Shown: positions 17,949 through 26,610, counted from the first letter of the stretch. The stretch: DNA of 64,000 nt from CAXMMR01 sp963692975 (GCA_963692975.2 CAXMMR010000023.1:1-64000); one strand, 5' to 3'. Notes: generated from the sequence alone by a model not told the origin. Made by a program: numbers and translations.

Positions 17949-19304
17949 TCACACACCGGGCGCGGTCGGGTCCGTCGGCGCCGGGCGCACCAGCTTGCCG
18001 CCGTCAGGTGCGACTTCGAACACCGCCAGGCCTCGATGCACGCTGCCGTCCGGCTGCAGCGCCAGGATGCCGTCCACGCCGGCAAAGCCGCGCGCCCGGG
18101 TCAGCGTCTCGAGCGTGTAGCCGTCCCCCATGCCGAGCACCCGAGCCAGGGCTCCGGCGTCGTAGGCGAGGTCGGCCAGCGGCGGCGGGTCGCGGCCGAA
18201 GCGTGCCGCGTAGGCCGCGGCATAGCCGGCGCGCGCCGCCGGATCGGGGGCGGCATACCAGGCGCCGACAAGCATCGGCAGCCGGTCGCCCTCGCGTGAC
18301 CACAGGGCGGGACCGAGCAGGCGCACCTGCGGCTGGCTCACGCCATAGAACGGCATCAAGGTCAGCATTGTCTTGAGCTTGTCGCCGCTCTCGGAGAGCA
18401 GAAGCGCCTGGAAGGGCGGCGGGTCGAGCGGCGCCGCGGCCAGCGCGACCGCCTTTTCCGCCGTCGCCGGGTCGCGGTCGCCGCGTAGCGCCTTGACCTG
18501 CGCGTCGCGGGCATCGCGCCGGGTCGCATAGTCGGAAACCTGCCGCAGCGCGAGGTCCGCCGTCTGGAAGCCTGGTCGGTAGCGCTGCACGTTGACGGCG
18601 TTCGCCGAGCCCGCCGGGCTTGCCTCGGCCACAGCCGCGGCGAGCGCATTGCCGTAGGGCGTCTCGGCCAGCAGCGCCGCGATCCGGCCACGCCCGTCCT
18701 CGCCCGCAGCGCCGAGCAGCCGTCGCACCTGCTGGCCCGGCGTCAGCCCCAGCACCCAGACCCCGGCCTCCGCCCGCGCCGGGTCGGAGGTGAAGGCCAG
18801 CACCGGCACGCCGGCACGCCTTGCCACCGGCGCCACCGCCGCCGTCTCCGCGCCGGTCAGCGGCCCCAGGATGATGCCGTCGCCCACCTGCGCCGCCTCG
18901 CCCGCCACGCTGGCGGCGCCCCCGGGCGTTCCCCCGGTGTCCTTGACGTCGAGCGGCGGCGCGTCCGCAACTTCGGCAGCAAGCTGGATCGCCTGCAGCA
19001 TCGCATGACCGAGCGCCGCCGAGCCGCCGGTGAGCGGCAGCAGCACGGCAATGCGCCGGTGCGAGCTGTCGAAGGGCGGCAATACAGGCGGCGCCGGCGG
19101 CTGGGCCGCCGGCAGCGGCTCCGGGGTGATCGGCGGCGCCGCGGCCAGCGGCGTGTTGGCCTCCGCCGGCCCGGGACTCGCGACCTGCGGTGCGCCTACG
19201 ATGGGCGGCGGGGTCGGCCCGGGCTGGTCGATGCCGAAGCCCCCACAGGCCGAAAGCCCGGCCGCGAGGGCGCCGAACAGGAGCATCGATGCGCGACGAG
19301 CCAT
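17949..19304 (-). CDS. LpoA-like penicillin-binding protein activator lipoprotein
   Basis: A 451-residue lipoprotein with signal peptide and lipobox (LFGALAAGLSAC, Cys at residue 20), a Pro/Ala linker (about 30-80), and a periplasmic type 1 binding-protein fold (RIAVLLPLTGGSAALGHAMLQAIQLA, GIILGPLTGAETAAVAPVARRAGVPVLAFTSDP, VWVLGLTPGQQVRRLL, FQALLLSESGDKLKTMLTLMPFYGV). Proteins of this type are called penicillin-binding protein activators, by analogy with LpoA, though ligand and partner are unproven in this lineage. It is divergent from rsmI; their 5' ends overlap by 16 bases. lpoA and rsmI being divergent neighbours is also known in gammaproteobacteria, which supports the assignment. AGAGGG lies 8 bases before the ATG. 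Confidence 0.88.
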   Translation of the reverse strand: MARRASMLLFGALAAGLSACGGFGIDQPGPTPPPIVGAPQVASPGPAEANTPLAAAPPITPEPLPAAQPPAPPVLPPFDSSHRRIAVLLPLTGGSAALGHAMLQAIQLAAEVADAPPLDVKDTGGTPGGAASVAGEAAQVGDGIILGPLTGAETAAVAPVARRAGVPVLAFTSDPARAEAGVWVLGLTPGQQVRRLLGAAGEDGRGRIAALLAETPYGNALAAAVAEASPAGSANAVNVQRYRPGFQTADLALRQVSDYATRRDARDAQVKALRGDRDPATAEKAVALAAAPLDPPPFQALLLSESGDKLKTMLTLMPFYGVSQPQVRLLGPALWSREGDRLPMLVGAWYAAPDPAARAGYAAAYAARFGRDPPPLADLAYDAGALARVLGMGDGYTLETLTRARGFAGVDGILALQPDGSVHRGLAVFEVAPDGGKLVRPAPTDPTAPGV

Positions 19305-20290
19305 ATGGCGAACCCTCTGCGTCCGAACCGGCGGCGCCGGCCGAGCTTGCGCCCACCACCGCCGGGAGGCCGGCCGCCCTTGTGCTGGTTTCCACCCCGA
19401 TCGGCAACCTTGATGACGTCTCGATACGCGCCGTCGCCACCCTGCGCGAGGTCGACCTCGTGCTGTGCGAGGACACCCGCACCACCGCCCGCCTGCTCTC
19501 GCGCTACGCCATCGGCACCCGGACCGAGGCGCTGCACGACCATAACGAGGAGACCCGCCTGCCCGGGCTGCTCGCCCGCCTGCATGCCGGCCAGCGCCTC
19601 GCCCTGGTGTCGGATGCCGGCACGCCGCTCGTCTCCGACCCCGGCTACCGCCTCGTTCGCGCCGCCATTGCCGAGGGCATCACCGTCAGCGGCGTGCCCG
19701 GCCCGAACGCCGCGCTGATGGGGCTCACCCTGTCCGGCCTGCCGCCGCACCCGTTCCTGTTCGCCGGCTTCCCACCACCGCGCGAGGCCGCCCGCCGCAG
19801 TCAGTTCGCAACCCTGCGCGCCGCCGAGCAGGTTGGCCTGTCAGCGACCCTGATCTGGCACGAGGCGCCGCACCGCCTGGCCGACATGCTCGCCGACTTG
19901 ACGGCCGTCTTCGCCGACCGGCCCGCCGCCGTCTGCCGCGAGCTGACCAAGCGCTTCGAGGAGGTCCGTCGCGGCCCGCTGGCCGAGCTCGCCGCCCACT
20001 ACGCCATCCACCCGGCCCGCGGCGAGGTCACCGTCGTGATCGGTCCGGGTGCCGCCGAGACAACCAGCGAAGCATCGCTGGATGCGCAGCTCGTGGACGC
20101 CATGGAAACCAACAGCGTCAAGGACGCAGCCGCCTTGGTCGCGATGGCCACAGGCTTGCCGAAGCGAATGGTATACGCCCGGGCGCTCGAGCTCAGGACG
20201 AGCGGCAGTGTTAAGCAAGGCCAGGGCTCTGCCCTGGACCCGCTGGGGCCCGAGGCCCCAGACCCCATTGCTGATGGGACGACGCCCTGA
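19289..20290 (+). CDS. rsmI: 16S rRNA (cytidine(1402)-2'-O)-methyltransferase
   Basis: RsmI 2'-O-methylates C1402 in the decoding centre of 16S rRNA with SAM. The 333-residue product has the tetrapyrrole-methylase fold: LVLVSTPIGNLDDVSIRAVATL, LCEDTRTTARLL, HDHNEETRLP, LVSDAGTPLVSDPGYRLVRAA, VPGPNAALMGLTLSGLP, FAGFPP, WHEAPHRLADML, CRELTKRFEEVRRGPLAEL, GEVTVVIGPG. ATG 19289 has AGGAG five bases upstream. A 27-residue N-terminal extension precedes the domain. The final 25 or so residues (from SVKQGQGSALDPLGPEAPDP) are encoded by a family B repeat and are not part of the family. Confidence 0.96.
   Translation: MRDEPYGEPSASEPAAPAELAPTTAGRPAALVLVSTPIGNLDDVSIRAVATLREVDLVLCEDTRTTARLLSRYAIGTRTEALHDHNEETRLPGLLARLHAGQRLALVSDAGTPLVSDPGYRLVRAAIAEGITVSGVPGPNAALMGLTLSGLPPHPFLFAGFPPPREAARRSQFATLRAAEQVGLSATLIWHEAPHRLADMLADLTAVFADRPAAVCRELTKRFEEVRRGPLAELAAHYAIHPARGEVTVVIGPGAAETTSEASLDAQLVDAMETNSVKDAAALVAMATGLPKRMVYARALELRTSGSVKQGQGSALDPLGPEAPDPIADGTTP
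20213..20267 (-). repeat. Repeat family B, reverse copy inside rsmI 3' end (B2)
   Basis: AAGCAAGG, hairpin 2 CCAGGGC-TCT-GCCCTGG, ACCCGC linker, hairpin 1 TGGGGCC-CGA-GGCCCCA, GACCCC. It lies within the rsmI reading frame and encodes its C-terminal tail. It faces copy B3 about 220 bases to the right. Confidence 0.92.
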
Positions 20291-20334
20291 CCGTGCTAGC
20301 CATTCTCTTGGATGAGGCCCTCCAAACGGTCCTA

Positions 20335-20358
20335 AAATCTTGCCTATGGGCAAGATTT
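20335..20358. repeat. Palindrome P1
   Basis: AAATCTTGCC-TATG-GGCAAGATTT, a perfect 10-base inverted repeat with a 4-base loop. A related palindrome (P2) lies at 59164-59191; their AT-rich flanks are also similar when one is reversed. Confidence 0.95.
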
Positions 20359-20486
20359 CCATAAACCATTGTAAATAAACGATAAATTATGAAAGAATGG
20401 GGTAGAGGGCGAATACGCCTATGCCGCCATGCCGGAAATCTTGCCGTATTTCACCGAATACAGCCCGCACAGCTACGTAAAAAATC

Positions 20487-20541
20487 GGGGTCTGGGGCCT
20501 CACGGCCCCAGCGGGTCCAGGGCAGAGCCCTGGCCTTGCTT
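20487..20541 (+). repeat. Repeat family B, forward copy (B3)
   Basis: GGGGTC, hairpin 1 TGGGGCC-TCAC-GGCCCCA, GCGGGT linker, hairpin 2 CCAGGGC-AGA-GCCCTGG, CCTTGCTT. Upstream of the SDR gene. Confidence 0.93.
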
Positions 20542-20711
20542 CCAGGCTAGATGAGCCTGGTTGACATGGCGTCCTCGGGCACAGCCGTGCGCGCCAAATC
20601 ACCCCCGAGCCGACCCGGCAGGTGAAGATATGATAGCCCGGTCGCCTCCGAGGCAGGCAACTTCGGCGACGCGGGCGCTCTGTGGATCCCAGCGGAACAA
20701 AGGATCCCCAG

Positions 20712-21704
20712 ATGCCCCGAATAGTCGTGATCACGGGCGCCGGCGCCGGCATTGGCCGTGCCACTGCGGAGGAGTTTGCGCGCAACGGCTGTGATGTCGC
20801 CCTGCTGTCGCGTGATCCGGACCGGCTCGAGCGTGCGGCCACGGCCATGCGCGAGTACGGCGTGCGGACGCTTGCCATTCCGACCGACGTTGCGGACGGC
20901 GACGCCGTAGAGGCCGCAGCCGAGCGCGTCGAGGCCGAGCTCGGGCCGATCGACGTCTGGGTGAACGTCGCCATGGCCACCGTGTTTGCCCCCGTGAGCA
21001 AGCTCACCCACCAAGAGTTCGAGCGCGGCACCCAGGTGACCTATCTCGGCCAGGTGCACGGCACGATGTCCGCATTGAAGCGCATGCGCACCCGCAATCG
21101 TGGCACCATCATCTGCGTCGGCTCCGCGCTCGGCTACCGCTCGGTACCGCTGCAATCGATCTATTGCGGCGCCAAGTTCGCCATCCGCGGCTTCGTCGAC
21201 GCCCTGCGCTCCGAAATCATCCATGACGGGCTGAACGTGAAGCTTTGCATGGTCGACCTGCCGGCGGTGAACACGCCGCAATTCGACTGGGCGCTCAACA
21301 AGATGGGTCGCAAGTCCCAGCCGGTGCCGCCGATCTTCCAGCCCGAAGTGCCGGCGCGGGCGATCTATTTCGCCTCCATGCACCCGCGCCGGGAGATCTG
21401 GCTCGGCTGGCCGACGGTGCAGGCGATCCTCGCCAATCGCATAGCACCCGGCCTGATCGACAAGTATCTCGCGAAATACGGCTACGAGAGCCAGATGTCG
21501 GACGAGCCGATCTCGCCCAATGCGCCATCCAACCTCTACGAGCCGGTGCCCGGCGTCTACACCGCGCATGGCCGCTTCGACAGTCGCTCGAGAGCACACA
21601 GCTACGAGATGTTCACCGACCGCCATCGCGCGGCGTTCTGGGGCGCGGCCGGGATCGGATTTGTGGCGCTTGTGCATCAACTCGCCAAGCGGCTGAATAT
21701 CTAG
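20712..21704 (+). CDS. SDR family oxidoreductase
   Basis: A 330-residue short-chain dehydrogenase/reductase. N-terminal Rossmann motif VVITGAGAGIGRATAEEFA (TGxxxGxG), NADP-leaning SRDPDR after strand 2, PTDVAD, a catalytic region with Ser in ICVGSALGYRS and Tyr/Lys in YCGAKFAIRGFVDALR (YxxxK). The NNAG motif is altered to VNVAMA. The C-terminal extension beyond the SDR core (about residues 235-330) ends in a hydrophobic segment AAFWGAAGIGFVALVHQL that could be a membrane anchor. ATG 20712 is preceded by AAAGGA. Substrate unknown. Its 3' end faces the decarboxylase gene across a family C repeat pair. Confidence 0.88.
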   Translation: MPRIVVITGAGAGIGRATAEEFARNGCDVALLSRDPDRLERAATAMREYGVRTLAIPTDVADGDAVEAAAERVEAELGPIDVWVNVAMATVFAPVSKLTHQEFERGTQVTYLGQVHGTMSALKRMRTRNRGTIICVGSALGYRSVPLQSIYCGAKFAIRGFVDALRSEIIHDGLNVKLCMVDLPAVNTPQFDWALNKMGRKSQPVPPIFQPEVPARAIYFASMHPRREIWLGWPTVQAILANRIAPGLIDKYLAKYGYESQMSDEPISPNAPSNLYEPVPGVYTAHGRFDSRSRAHSYEMFTDRHRAAFWGAAGIGFVALVHQLAKRLNI

Positions 21705-21714
21705 GCAGCACAGT

Positions 21715-21806
21715 GCTTCTTTTTTTGAAAAAAAGAAGCAAAAACTTTTATCTGGCTGTCGAGACTCCAAGGGAGGAAATCCTTGGTCCTTTTTTCAAAA
21801 AGGACG
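21715..21806. repeat. Repeat family C, facing pair (C4)
   Basis: Reverse copy 21715-21752 (GCTTCTTTTTTT-GAAAAAAAGAAGC then AAAAACTTTTATC) and a shorter forward hairpin 21783-21806 (TTGGTCCTTTTT-TC-AAAAAGGAC). It lies between the convergent stops of the SDR and decarboxylase genes and could terminate both. Confidence 0.9.
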
Positions 21807-21812
21807 CCTTGT

Positions 21813-22946
21813 TTACACGTAATACTCAGTCAACGGCGCGAACCCGTTAAAACGCTGACTGGCGTACGTCGTGACGTAAGCCCCGGTCGACAGCAGCTCC
21901 ACCCGCTCGCCGGACCGCAGCGCCAATGGCAGCCGGTAATTCGAGCGCTCGTAGAGGATGTCCGCCCCGTCACAGGTCGGTCCGGCGATCGCCACCGGCC
22001 CGCACGGCGTGCCGTCATGCGCAGTCTGTATGCGATACTTGATCGACTCGCCCTCGGTCTCCGCCAGGCCGCCGAATCGTCCGATGTCGAGATAGACCCA
22101 GCGCAACGGGTCGGCCTCGCCGCCGCGCCGGCTCACCAGCACCACCTCGGCGCCGACGACGCCGGCATCAGCCACCAGGCAGCGCCCAGGCTCGATCAGC
22201 ATTTCCGGTAGCGCGTTGCCGAAGCCGCGCGTCATCGCCGCCATGATTGCACGGGCGAAATGGTCGATGCCCGGAACCTCGTCGCGGTAGCGCGTCGGGA
22301 ACCCGCCACCGAGATTGACCATGCGCAGGTTCACGCCCGCCTGGGTCAGGTCGGTGAACAGCATGGCGATCCGGCCGATCGCCACCTCATAGGCGGCCGC
22401 CGAGGTTTGCTGGCTGCCGACATGGAACGACAGCCCGTACGGATCGAGCCCGAGCTCGCCGGCCCGCAGCATCAACGCCCGCGCCTGCTCGACCGAGGCG
22501 CCGAACTTGCGCGACAGCGGCCACTCCGCGCCGTCATTCTCGACCAGTAGACGGCAATAGACGCGGCTGCCCGGTGCGTGCTCGGCGAGCTTGTCCAGCT
22601 CCTCGGCGCTGTCGAAGGCGAACAGGTCGATCCCCGCGGCAGCCGCACCTCGAATCGCGGACACCTTTTTGATCGTGTTGCCAAAGCTGACCTGCTCCGC
22701 GCGCGCTCCCGCCGCGAGGCACAGTCGAACCTCCTCCAGGCTCGCCGCGTCAAAGCTGCTGCCGAGCGCCACCAGCCGCTCCAGCACCGGCGCCGCCGGG
22801 TTGGCCTTGACCGCGTAGTAGATCCTGGCGAGCGGCAACGCCCGCATCAGGGCGCGGAAGTTCTCTTCGACCTGGTCGATGTCCAACACGAGGAACGGCG
22901 TAGCCGGTGCTTCATGCGACAAAAAGCGCGCGATCTTGGGAGTCAT
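21813..22946 (-). CDS. Ornithine/lysine decarboxylase (type III PLP fold)
   Basis: A 377-residue alanine-racemase-fold decarboxylase of the group IV type, which makes putrescine or cadaverine from ornithine or lysine. PLP lysine in IYYAVKANPAAPVLERL (about residue 45), SFDAASLEEVRLCLAAG, SFGNTIKKVSAIRGA, FAFDSAEELDKLA, the GLSFHVGSQQ motif with active-site His, the phosphate-binding NLGGGFPTRY, EPGRCLVADAG, and the substrate loop GPTCDGADILYE with the catalytic Cys-Asp (C near residue 325). Ornithine versus lysine preference cannot be settled from sequence alone. It is preceded by about 260 bases in which I see no gene. Confidence 0.92.
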   Translation of the reverse strand: MTPKIARFLSHEAPATPFLVLDIDQVEENFRALMRALPLARIYYAVKANPAAPVLERLVALGSSFDAASLEEVRLCLAAGARAEQVSFGNTIKKVSAIRGAAAAGIDLFAFDSAEELDKLAEHAPGSRVYCRLLVENDGAEWPLSRKFGASVEQARALMLRAGELGLDPYGLSFHVGSQQTSAAAYEVAIGRIAMLFTDLTQAGVNLRMVNLGGGFPTRYRDEVPGIDHFARAIMAAMTRGFGNALPEMLIEPGRCLVADAGVVGAEVVLVSRRGGEADPLRWVYLDIGRFGGLAETEGESIKYRIQTAHDGTPCGPVAIAGPTCDGADILYERSNYRLPLALRSGERVELLSTGAYVTTYASQRFNGFAPLTEYYV

Positions 22947-23209
22947 CGCAGCCTGCTTTCCCGATAGGCGTCCGCCTTGAAGAGGCGACGGACGGAGTTG
23001 ACGAAACGGTCGAACGAACCAGCGACCAGACGATTGCCAGAACGCTTGACGTCGTTGCGTAAACCCCGTGGGGCCAGAGGCACGTGCGTTGCTGCGTGTG
23101 CGCCGAAATAGGCGTCGTTTGCCCCGGCTTCAAGAAGAAATATCACCTGCTTAGGCCACGAACCTGGTGATGTGCACGTTGACGGGTCGGATCGGGAGGA
23201 TGTCACCGC

Positions 23210-24253
23210 ATGCAGGACGGACAGCAGGCGCCGGAGCAGATCCAAGTCGCCGCCTCGGTCAGCGGCCGTCGTGACCTGACCGGCAACATCGACGCCGTGC
23301 TGCGCGCACCCGAGGCGGTCTCCCTCGGGCGTCGCGCCGGCTCGCCGGGCGAGATCCCATGGCGCGGCTGGACCCACGTCCTGCGCCGCACCGTGCGGGA
23401 GATCGCGTCCGACCGGCTCTCTTTGGTCGCCGCCGGCTGCGCCTTCTACGCGACGCTGGCGCTGTTCCCGGCCATCAGCATGCTGGTGTCGATCTACGGC
23501 CTGGCCTTCGACCCTCAGACGGTCGAGCCGCAGCTGCAGGTGCTGCGGTCACTGCTGCCGCCTGCCGCCTTCCTACTGATCTCCGACCGCGTGCACACTC
23601 TGGTGAGCCAGCCCGGCTCAGCGCTCACCCTGCACCTGCTGATCAGCACTGGGATCACGCTGTGGAGCTCTGCCACAGGAGTGAAGTCGCTGCTGTCGGC
23701 GCTCAACATGGCCTACGAGGAGAGTGAGACGCGCAGCTGGGTCCGGTTCCAGGTCACCGCGCTGTCGATGACGCTCGCGGCCATGCTTGCCGCTGTCGTC
23801 GGCATCGCCGTGCTGGTCTTCCTGCCGGCCGCGCTGACATTCTTGGGCATCTCCGAGTTCCAGAAGGCGCTCGCGCGTCTGGCCTCGCTCAGCGTGCTGC
23901 TGGTGTTTGTGGTGGGCGCTCTGTCGCTGCTCTACCGCTTCGGCCCGTCACGCCGCTCCGCCCGCTGGCACTGGATCACCCCGGGCTCGGTCATGGCGAC
24001 GCTGTTCTGGCTGATCGCCTCGGCCCTGTTCTCCTACTATGTCGGCCATTTCGCCAGCTACGACGCCACCTACGGCCCGCTCGGCGCGGTGATCGGCATG
24101 ATGCTGTGGTTCTGGGTGACCGCCTACGTCGTGCTGGCCGGCGCCGAGCTGAACGCCGAGCTTGAGCTGCAGACGGCGCTCGACACCACCGACGGCCCCG
24201 GCAAGCCTATCGGGCGACGTGGTGCCTATGTCGCCGACCACGTGGCAAGGTAG
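23210..24253 (+). CDS. YihY/BrkB-family membrane protein
   Basis: A 347-residue multi-pass inner-membrane protein of the YihY family (once mis-called RNase BN). After an N-terminal cytoplasmic region of about 60 residues come family motifs: DRLSLVAAGCAFYATLALFPAISMLVSIYGL, the LWSSATGVKSLLSALNMAYEESETRSW loop, and about six hydrophobic segments, ending with YDATYGPLGAVIGMMLWFWVTAYVVLAGAELNAELE, the family's C-terminal signature. Function is not established. The ATG is preceded by AGGATGTCACCGC. The last 47 bases overlap rlpA, which is read convergently. Confidence 0.92.
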   Translation: MQDGQQAPEQIQVAASVSGRRDLTGNIDAVLRAPEAVSLGRRAGSPGEIPWRGWTHVLRRTVREIASDRLSLVAAGCAFYATLALFPAISMLVSIYGLAFDPQTVEPQLQVLRSLLPPAAFLLISDRVHTLVSQPGSALTLHLLISTGITLWSSATGVKSLLSALNMAYEESETRSWVRFQVTALSMTLAAMLAAVVGIAVLVFLPAALTFLGISEFQKALARLASLSVLLVFVVGALSLLYRFGPSRRSARWHWITPGSVMATLFWLIASALFSYYVGHFASYDATYGPLGAVIGMMLWFWVTAYVVLAGAELNAELELQTALDTTDGPGKPIGRRGAYVADHVAR

Positions 24254-24722
24254 AGCGTGAGGCGTCAGCAGCGTTCACCGCGGCGTCCGGCGCCTCTGCA
24301 AGCTCGGTGGTGCTGTCCGTAGCCGCCTCGTCCGCGCTCACCGCCGCGAGGGTCACGCGCGCGCGTCCCTGGCTGATGATGCCGAGCCGCGCCGCAGCTC
24401 CTTGTGAGAGGTCGATGCAACGCGCCCGATGCGCCGGTTCGCGATCGTTCACACGCACAATGATCGAGCTGCCGCTCTCCTCGACCGTGACACGGACGTA
24501 GGAGCCGAGCGGCAGGCTCGCATGCGCCGCCGTCATCAACGCAGGGTCAAAAGTCTCGCCACTTGAGGTTCGCCGCCCGGCATGGCGGCCGCCATACCAT
24601 GTTGCAAGCCCGCTTTGGCTCCACGCCCCACTCCGGCCTGCGGGTTCCGCCGCGAGTGCCGGTGCGCTGCTGAACGCAGCCAGAAGAAGCGTGGCAAGGA
24701 CGGGCAAGTGGCGTGCGAGCAT
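24207..24722 (-). CDS. rlpA: RlpA-like septal ring lytic transglycosylase
   Basis: RlpA-type proteins cleave denuded glycan strands in the periplasm. The 171-residue product has a signal peptide (LPVLATLLLAAFSSAPALAA) and a double-psi beta-barrel: GLATWYGGRHAGRRTSSGETFDPALMTAAHASLPLGS, VRVTVEESGSSIIVRVNDREP, ARCIDLSQGAAARLGII. The Asp of VRVNDR and the His of TAAH are the expected active-site positions. There is no SPOR domain, as in many short alphaproteobacterial versions. The basic C-terminal tail (RGRRHRHHVAR) lies in the overlap with yihY. Confidence 0.9.
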   Translation of the reverse strand: MLARHLPVLATLLLAAFSSAPALAAEPAGRSGAWSQSGLATWYGGRHAGRRTSSGETFDPALMTAAHASLPLGSYVRVTVEESGSSIIVRVNDREPAHRARCIDLSQGAAARLGIISQGRARVTLAAVSADEAATDSTTELAEAPDAAVNAADASRSTLPRGRRHRHHVAR

Positions 24723-24838
24723 GAAGTTTCCTGTCGCCGTTTCAACTCGCGCATCCGTGAAGAGCGCGCTGCCGCATGAAACAGGTAAGCGACCTCAAGA
24801 TCAAGTCTTGTCATACAGGTCACAAGGAGGCAGCCGCC

Positions 24839-24937
24839 ATGCCTTGCGCAGCATTGTCGCAAGCTACCAGGATGAAGACGCCAGCAACATTGATCGTTAC
24901 GACGTTTGCATCTGGCTGCCGATCACACGCCACATAG
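24839..24937 (+). CDS. Possible very small protein
   Basis: A 32-codon frame with a textbook AAGGAGG seven bases before its ATG. It encodes MPCAALSQATRMKTPATLIV followed by TTFASGCRSHAT, whose second half looks like a short signal sequence ending in a lipobox-like ASGC. No homologue is known to me. The rest of the 24723-25021 spacer holds no other feature I can support. Confidence 0.2.
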   Translation: MPCAALSQATRMKTPATLIVTTFASGCRSHAT

Positions 24938-25021
24938 TTTCTTTATCTCGATAGTCAGATGCCATGTATTCGCAGTTGCGAGATGCTCGGCAAGCGGCAC
25001 GATGACTGTGACTGATATACC

Positions 25022-26296
25022 CTACTGTGGCAGCTCTGCCGCGTTTGCAGCACGGCCATGCGTCACATCGCGGCGCATGACGTCCAGCATGATCAGCATG
25101 GCGGGTAACGATGCGGCTAAAGCCAACCAGTAGAAGCCAATCCAGCCAAGCCACGCGGCCAGGTAGCCGGACGTCCCGCCGATCGTGCGTTTGGCAAGCA
25201 CGGCAAGCGACGACAGCAGGGCGTATTGGGTCGCGGAGAAGCGGGTCGAGCAGAGCGAGGACAGGAAAGTCAGGAAGGCGGCAGACGCCATCGCCTCGGC
25301 AAACGCCTCGAAGGTCACCTTCAGATACAACACCGCCACGGCGCCCCGCGACCAAGCCAGCACGATGTAGAGCCCCATCGTCGCCATTTGGACGAAGCCG
25401 GACAGCACCAGCGCCCGGCCTGCTCCGAGTCGCGCCACGAGCCAGCCGCCGAACGCCGCGCCGGCCAAGGTCGAGGCCAGGGACGGCAGCCCGGTCGCCT
25501 GCGCGACCTGTGCTCGATCGAAGCCAAGCGAGTGGTAGAACGGCGCCACCATCGACTGCGCCAAGGCTTCACCCAGGTAGAACAGCAGCACGAACGCCAG
25601 TATCTCGACCGCGCCCGATCGGTCCAGCATGTCGCGCAGCGGTGCCACCACCGCCGCGTGCAGCCGCGCTCGGTAGCCGACGTGTCCCTGTGCCAGCGGC
25701 CCGGCGATCGGTTCGACGGCGCCAAGCGCGAGCATCGGGCCAACCAGGCTCAATCCGGCCATCAGAAGCAGCGAACCGTGCCATCCGAGCGGCCCAGCCA
25801 GCCAGATCGCGCCGGCGCCGGAGACCAGCATCGCCGCTCGATAGCCCCAAATGTAGGCGGCGAGCGCCCGACCCTGTTCGCCCGTGTCAAAGGTCTCGAT
25901 CCGCCAGGCGTCGATGGCGATGTCTTGGCATGCCGAGAGGAAGGCGACGCCGCAGGCGATCCCGACAAGAGCGACCGGGCGCCGGCCAGGATCACCCAGC
26001 GCCAGCAGCACCAGTGCCACCGTCAGCATGGGCTGAAGCACGAGTAGCCAGCCTCGCCGCCGTCCAAGTCGCCGCCATGCTCCCGGCGGCGCCTGGTCGA
26101 AGAGCGGCGCCCATAAGAACTTCAACGCATAGGCGAGACCGATCGACGCTGTCAGACCAATCAGCTTGAGCGAGATGCCGTGCTCGCTCAGCCATTGCTG
26201 CAGCGTGAAGCCGGTCAGCGCCAACGGCAGCCCACTGGCGAAGCCGAAGCCGCCCATCAGGCCGAGCAAGCGCCCGCGACGAGGCGCCGAGGACAC
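25022..26296 (-). CDS. ampG: AmpG-like muropeptide MFS transporter
   Basis: AmpG imports anhydro-muropeptides from the periplasm for peptidoglycan recycling and, where ampC is present, for beta-lactamase induction. The 424-residue, about 12-span protein carries the family signature: GFASGLPLALTGFTLQQWLSEHGISLKLIGL near the N-terminus, YALKFLWAPLFDQ, GRRRGWLLVLQ, and LSACQDIAIDAWRIETF. Later segments AFAEAMASAAFLTFLSSLCSTRFSATQYALLSSL also match. A small secreted-protein gene starts upstream at 26565 and ends 11 bases before this start, so the two are probably co-transcribed. Confidence 0.92.
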   Translation of the reverse strand: MSSAPRRGRLLGLMGGFGFASGLPLALTGFTLQQWLSEHGISLKLIGLTASIGLAYALKFLWAPLFDQAPPGAWRRLGRRRGWLLVLQPMLTVALVLLALGDPGRRPVALVGIACGVAFLSACQDIAIDAWRIETFDTGEQGRALAAYIWGYRAAMLVSGAGAIWLAGPLGWHGSLLLMAGLSLVGPMLALGAVEPIAGPLAQGHVGYRARLHAAVVAPLRDMLDRSGAVEILAFVLLFYLGEALAQSMVAPFYHSLGFDRAQVAQATGLPSLASTLAGAAFGGWLVARLGAGRALVLSGFVQMATMGLYIVLAWSRGAVAVLYLKVTFEAFAEAMASAAFLTFLSSLCSTRFSATQYALLSSLAVLAKRTIGGTSGYLAAWLGWIGFYWLALAASLPAMLIMLDVMRRDVTHGRAANAAELPQ

Positions 26297-26307
26297 GACC
26301 GATCCGC

Positions 26308-26565
26308 TCAGGGTTTTGGCGTAGCGTCGGGTGGCTTGCCGCTGGAACTGGCGGTGTCAGAGGGCGCGTAGGCGCCGCCCGGCGACTTGTCGATCCGTTG
26401 CGGCTGGCCGGTCTGATGCTGCACGCGCTCATTCTCCCGCGCCGCGGGCGTCTCGATCGCATGCTCCTGCTGCTTTGCCCGCGTCTCCGCCGCCCCCTCG
26501 GTTGCCGCCGCCGGACTGCCCAGCCAGCCCAGCATCAGCATCGCAACGATAACCCGGGTGATCAT
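26308..26565 (-). CDS. Small secreted protein
   Basis: An 85-residue protein with a signal peptide (MITRVIVAMLMLGWLGSPAAA) and a mature part that is entirely polar and probably disordered, rich in Ala, Glu, Gln, Pro and Ser, with no cysteine. I do not recognise it. It lies 11 bases upstream of ampG on the same strand and may be translated first from the same mRNA. Confidence 0.55.
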   Translation of the reverse strand: MITRVIVAMLMLGWLGSPAAATEGAAETRAKQQEHAIETPAARENERVQHQTGQPQRIDKSPGGAYAPSDTASSSGKPPDATPKP

Positions 26566-26610
26566 GGCGATGTCCTTTCTATGACCACCGCGATCTGGTC
26601 CTGAAGGGTA

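Larger units (their letters stand above)
20291..20711. other. Intergenic region, AT-rich island
   Basis: No convincing gene. It holds a long palindrome (20335-20358), an AT-rich stretch (about 20358-20400), a further half-site GGAAATCTTGCC near 20430, repeat B3, and the presumed promoter and leader of the SDR gene. The drop in GC here is sharp compared with neighbouring genes. Confidence 0.7.

Noticed and set aside
24691..24954. 87-codon frame downstream of rlpA's 5' end
   Set aside because: Starts inside rlpA in antisense, no RBS, no recognisable features; only the shorter RBS-preceded frame at 24839 is worth keeping as a possibility.
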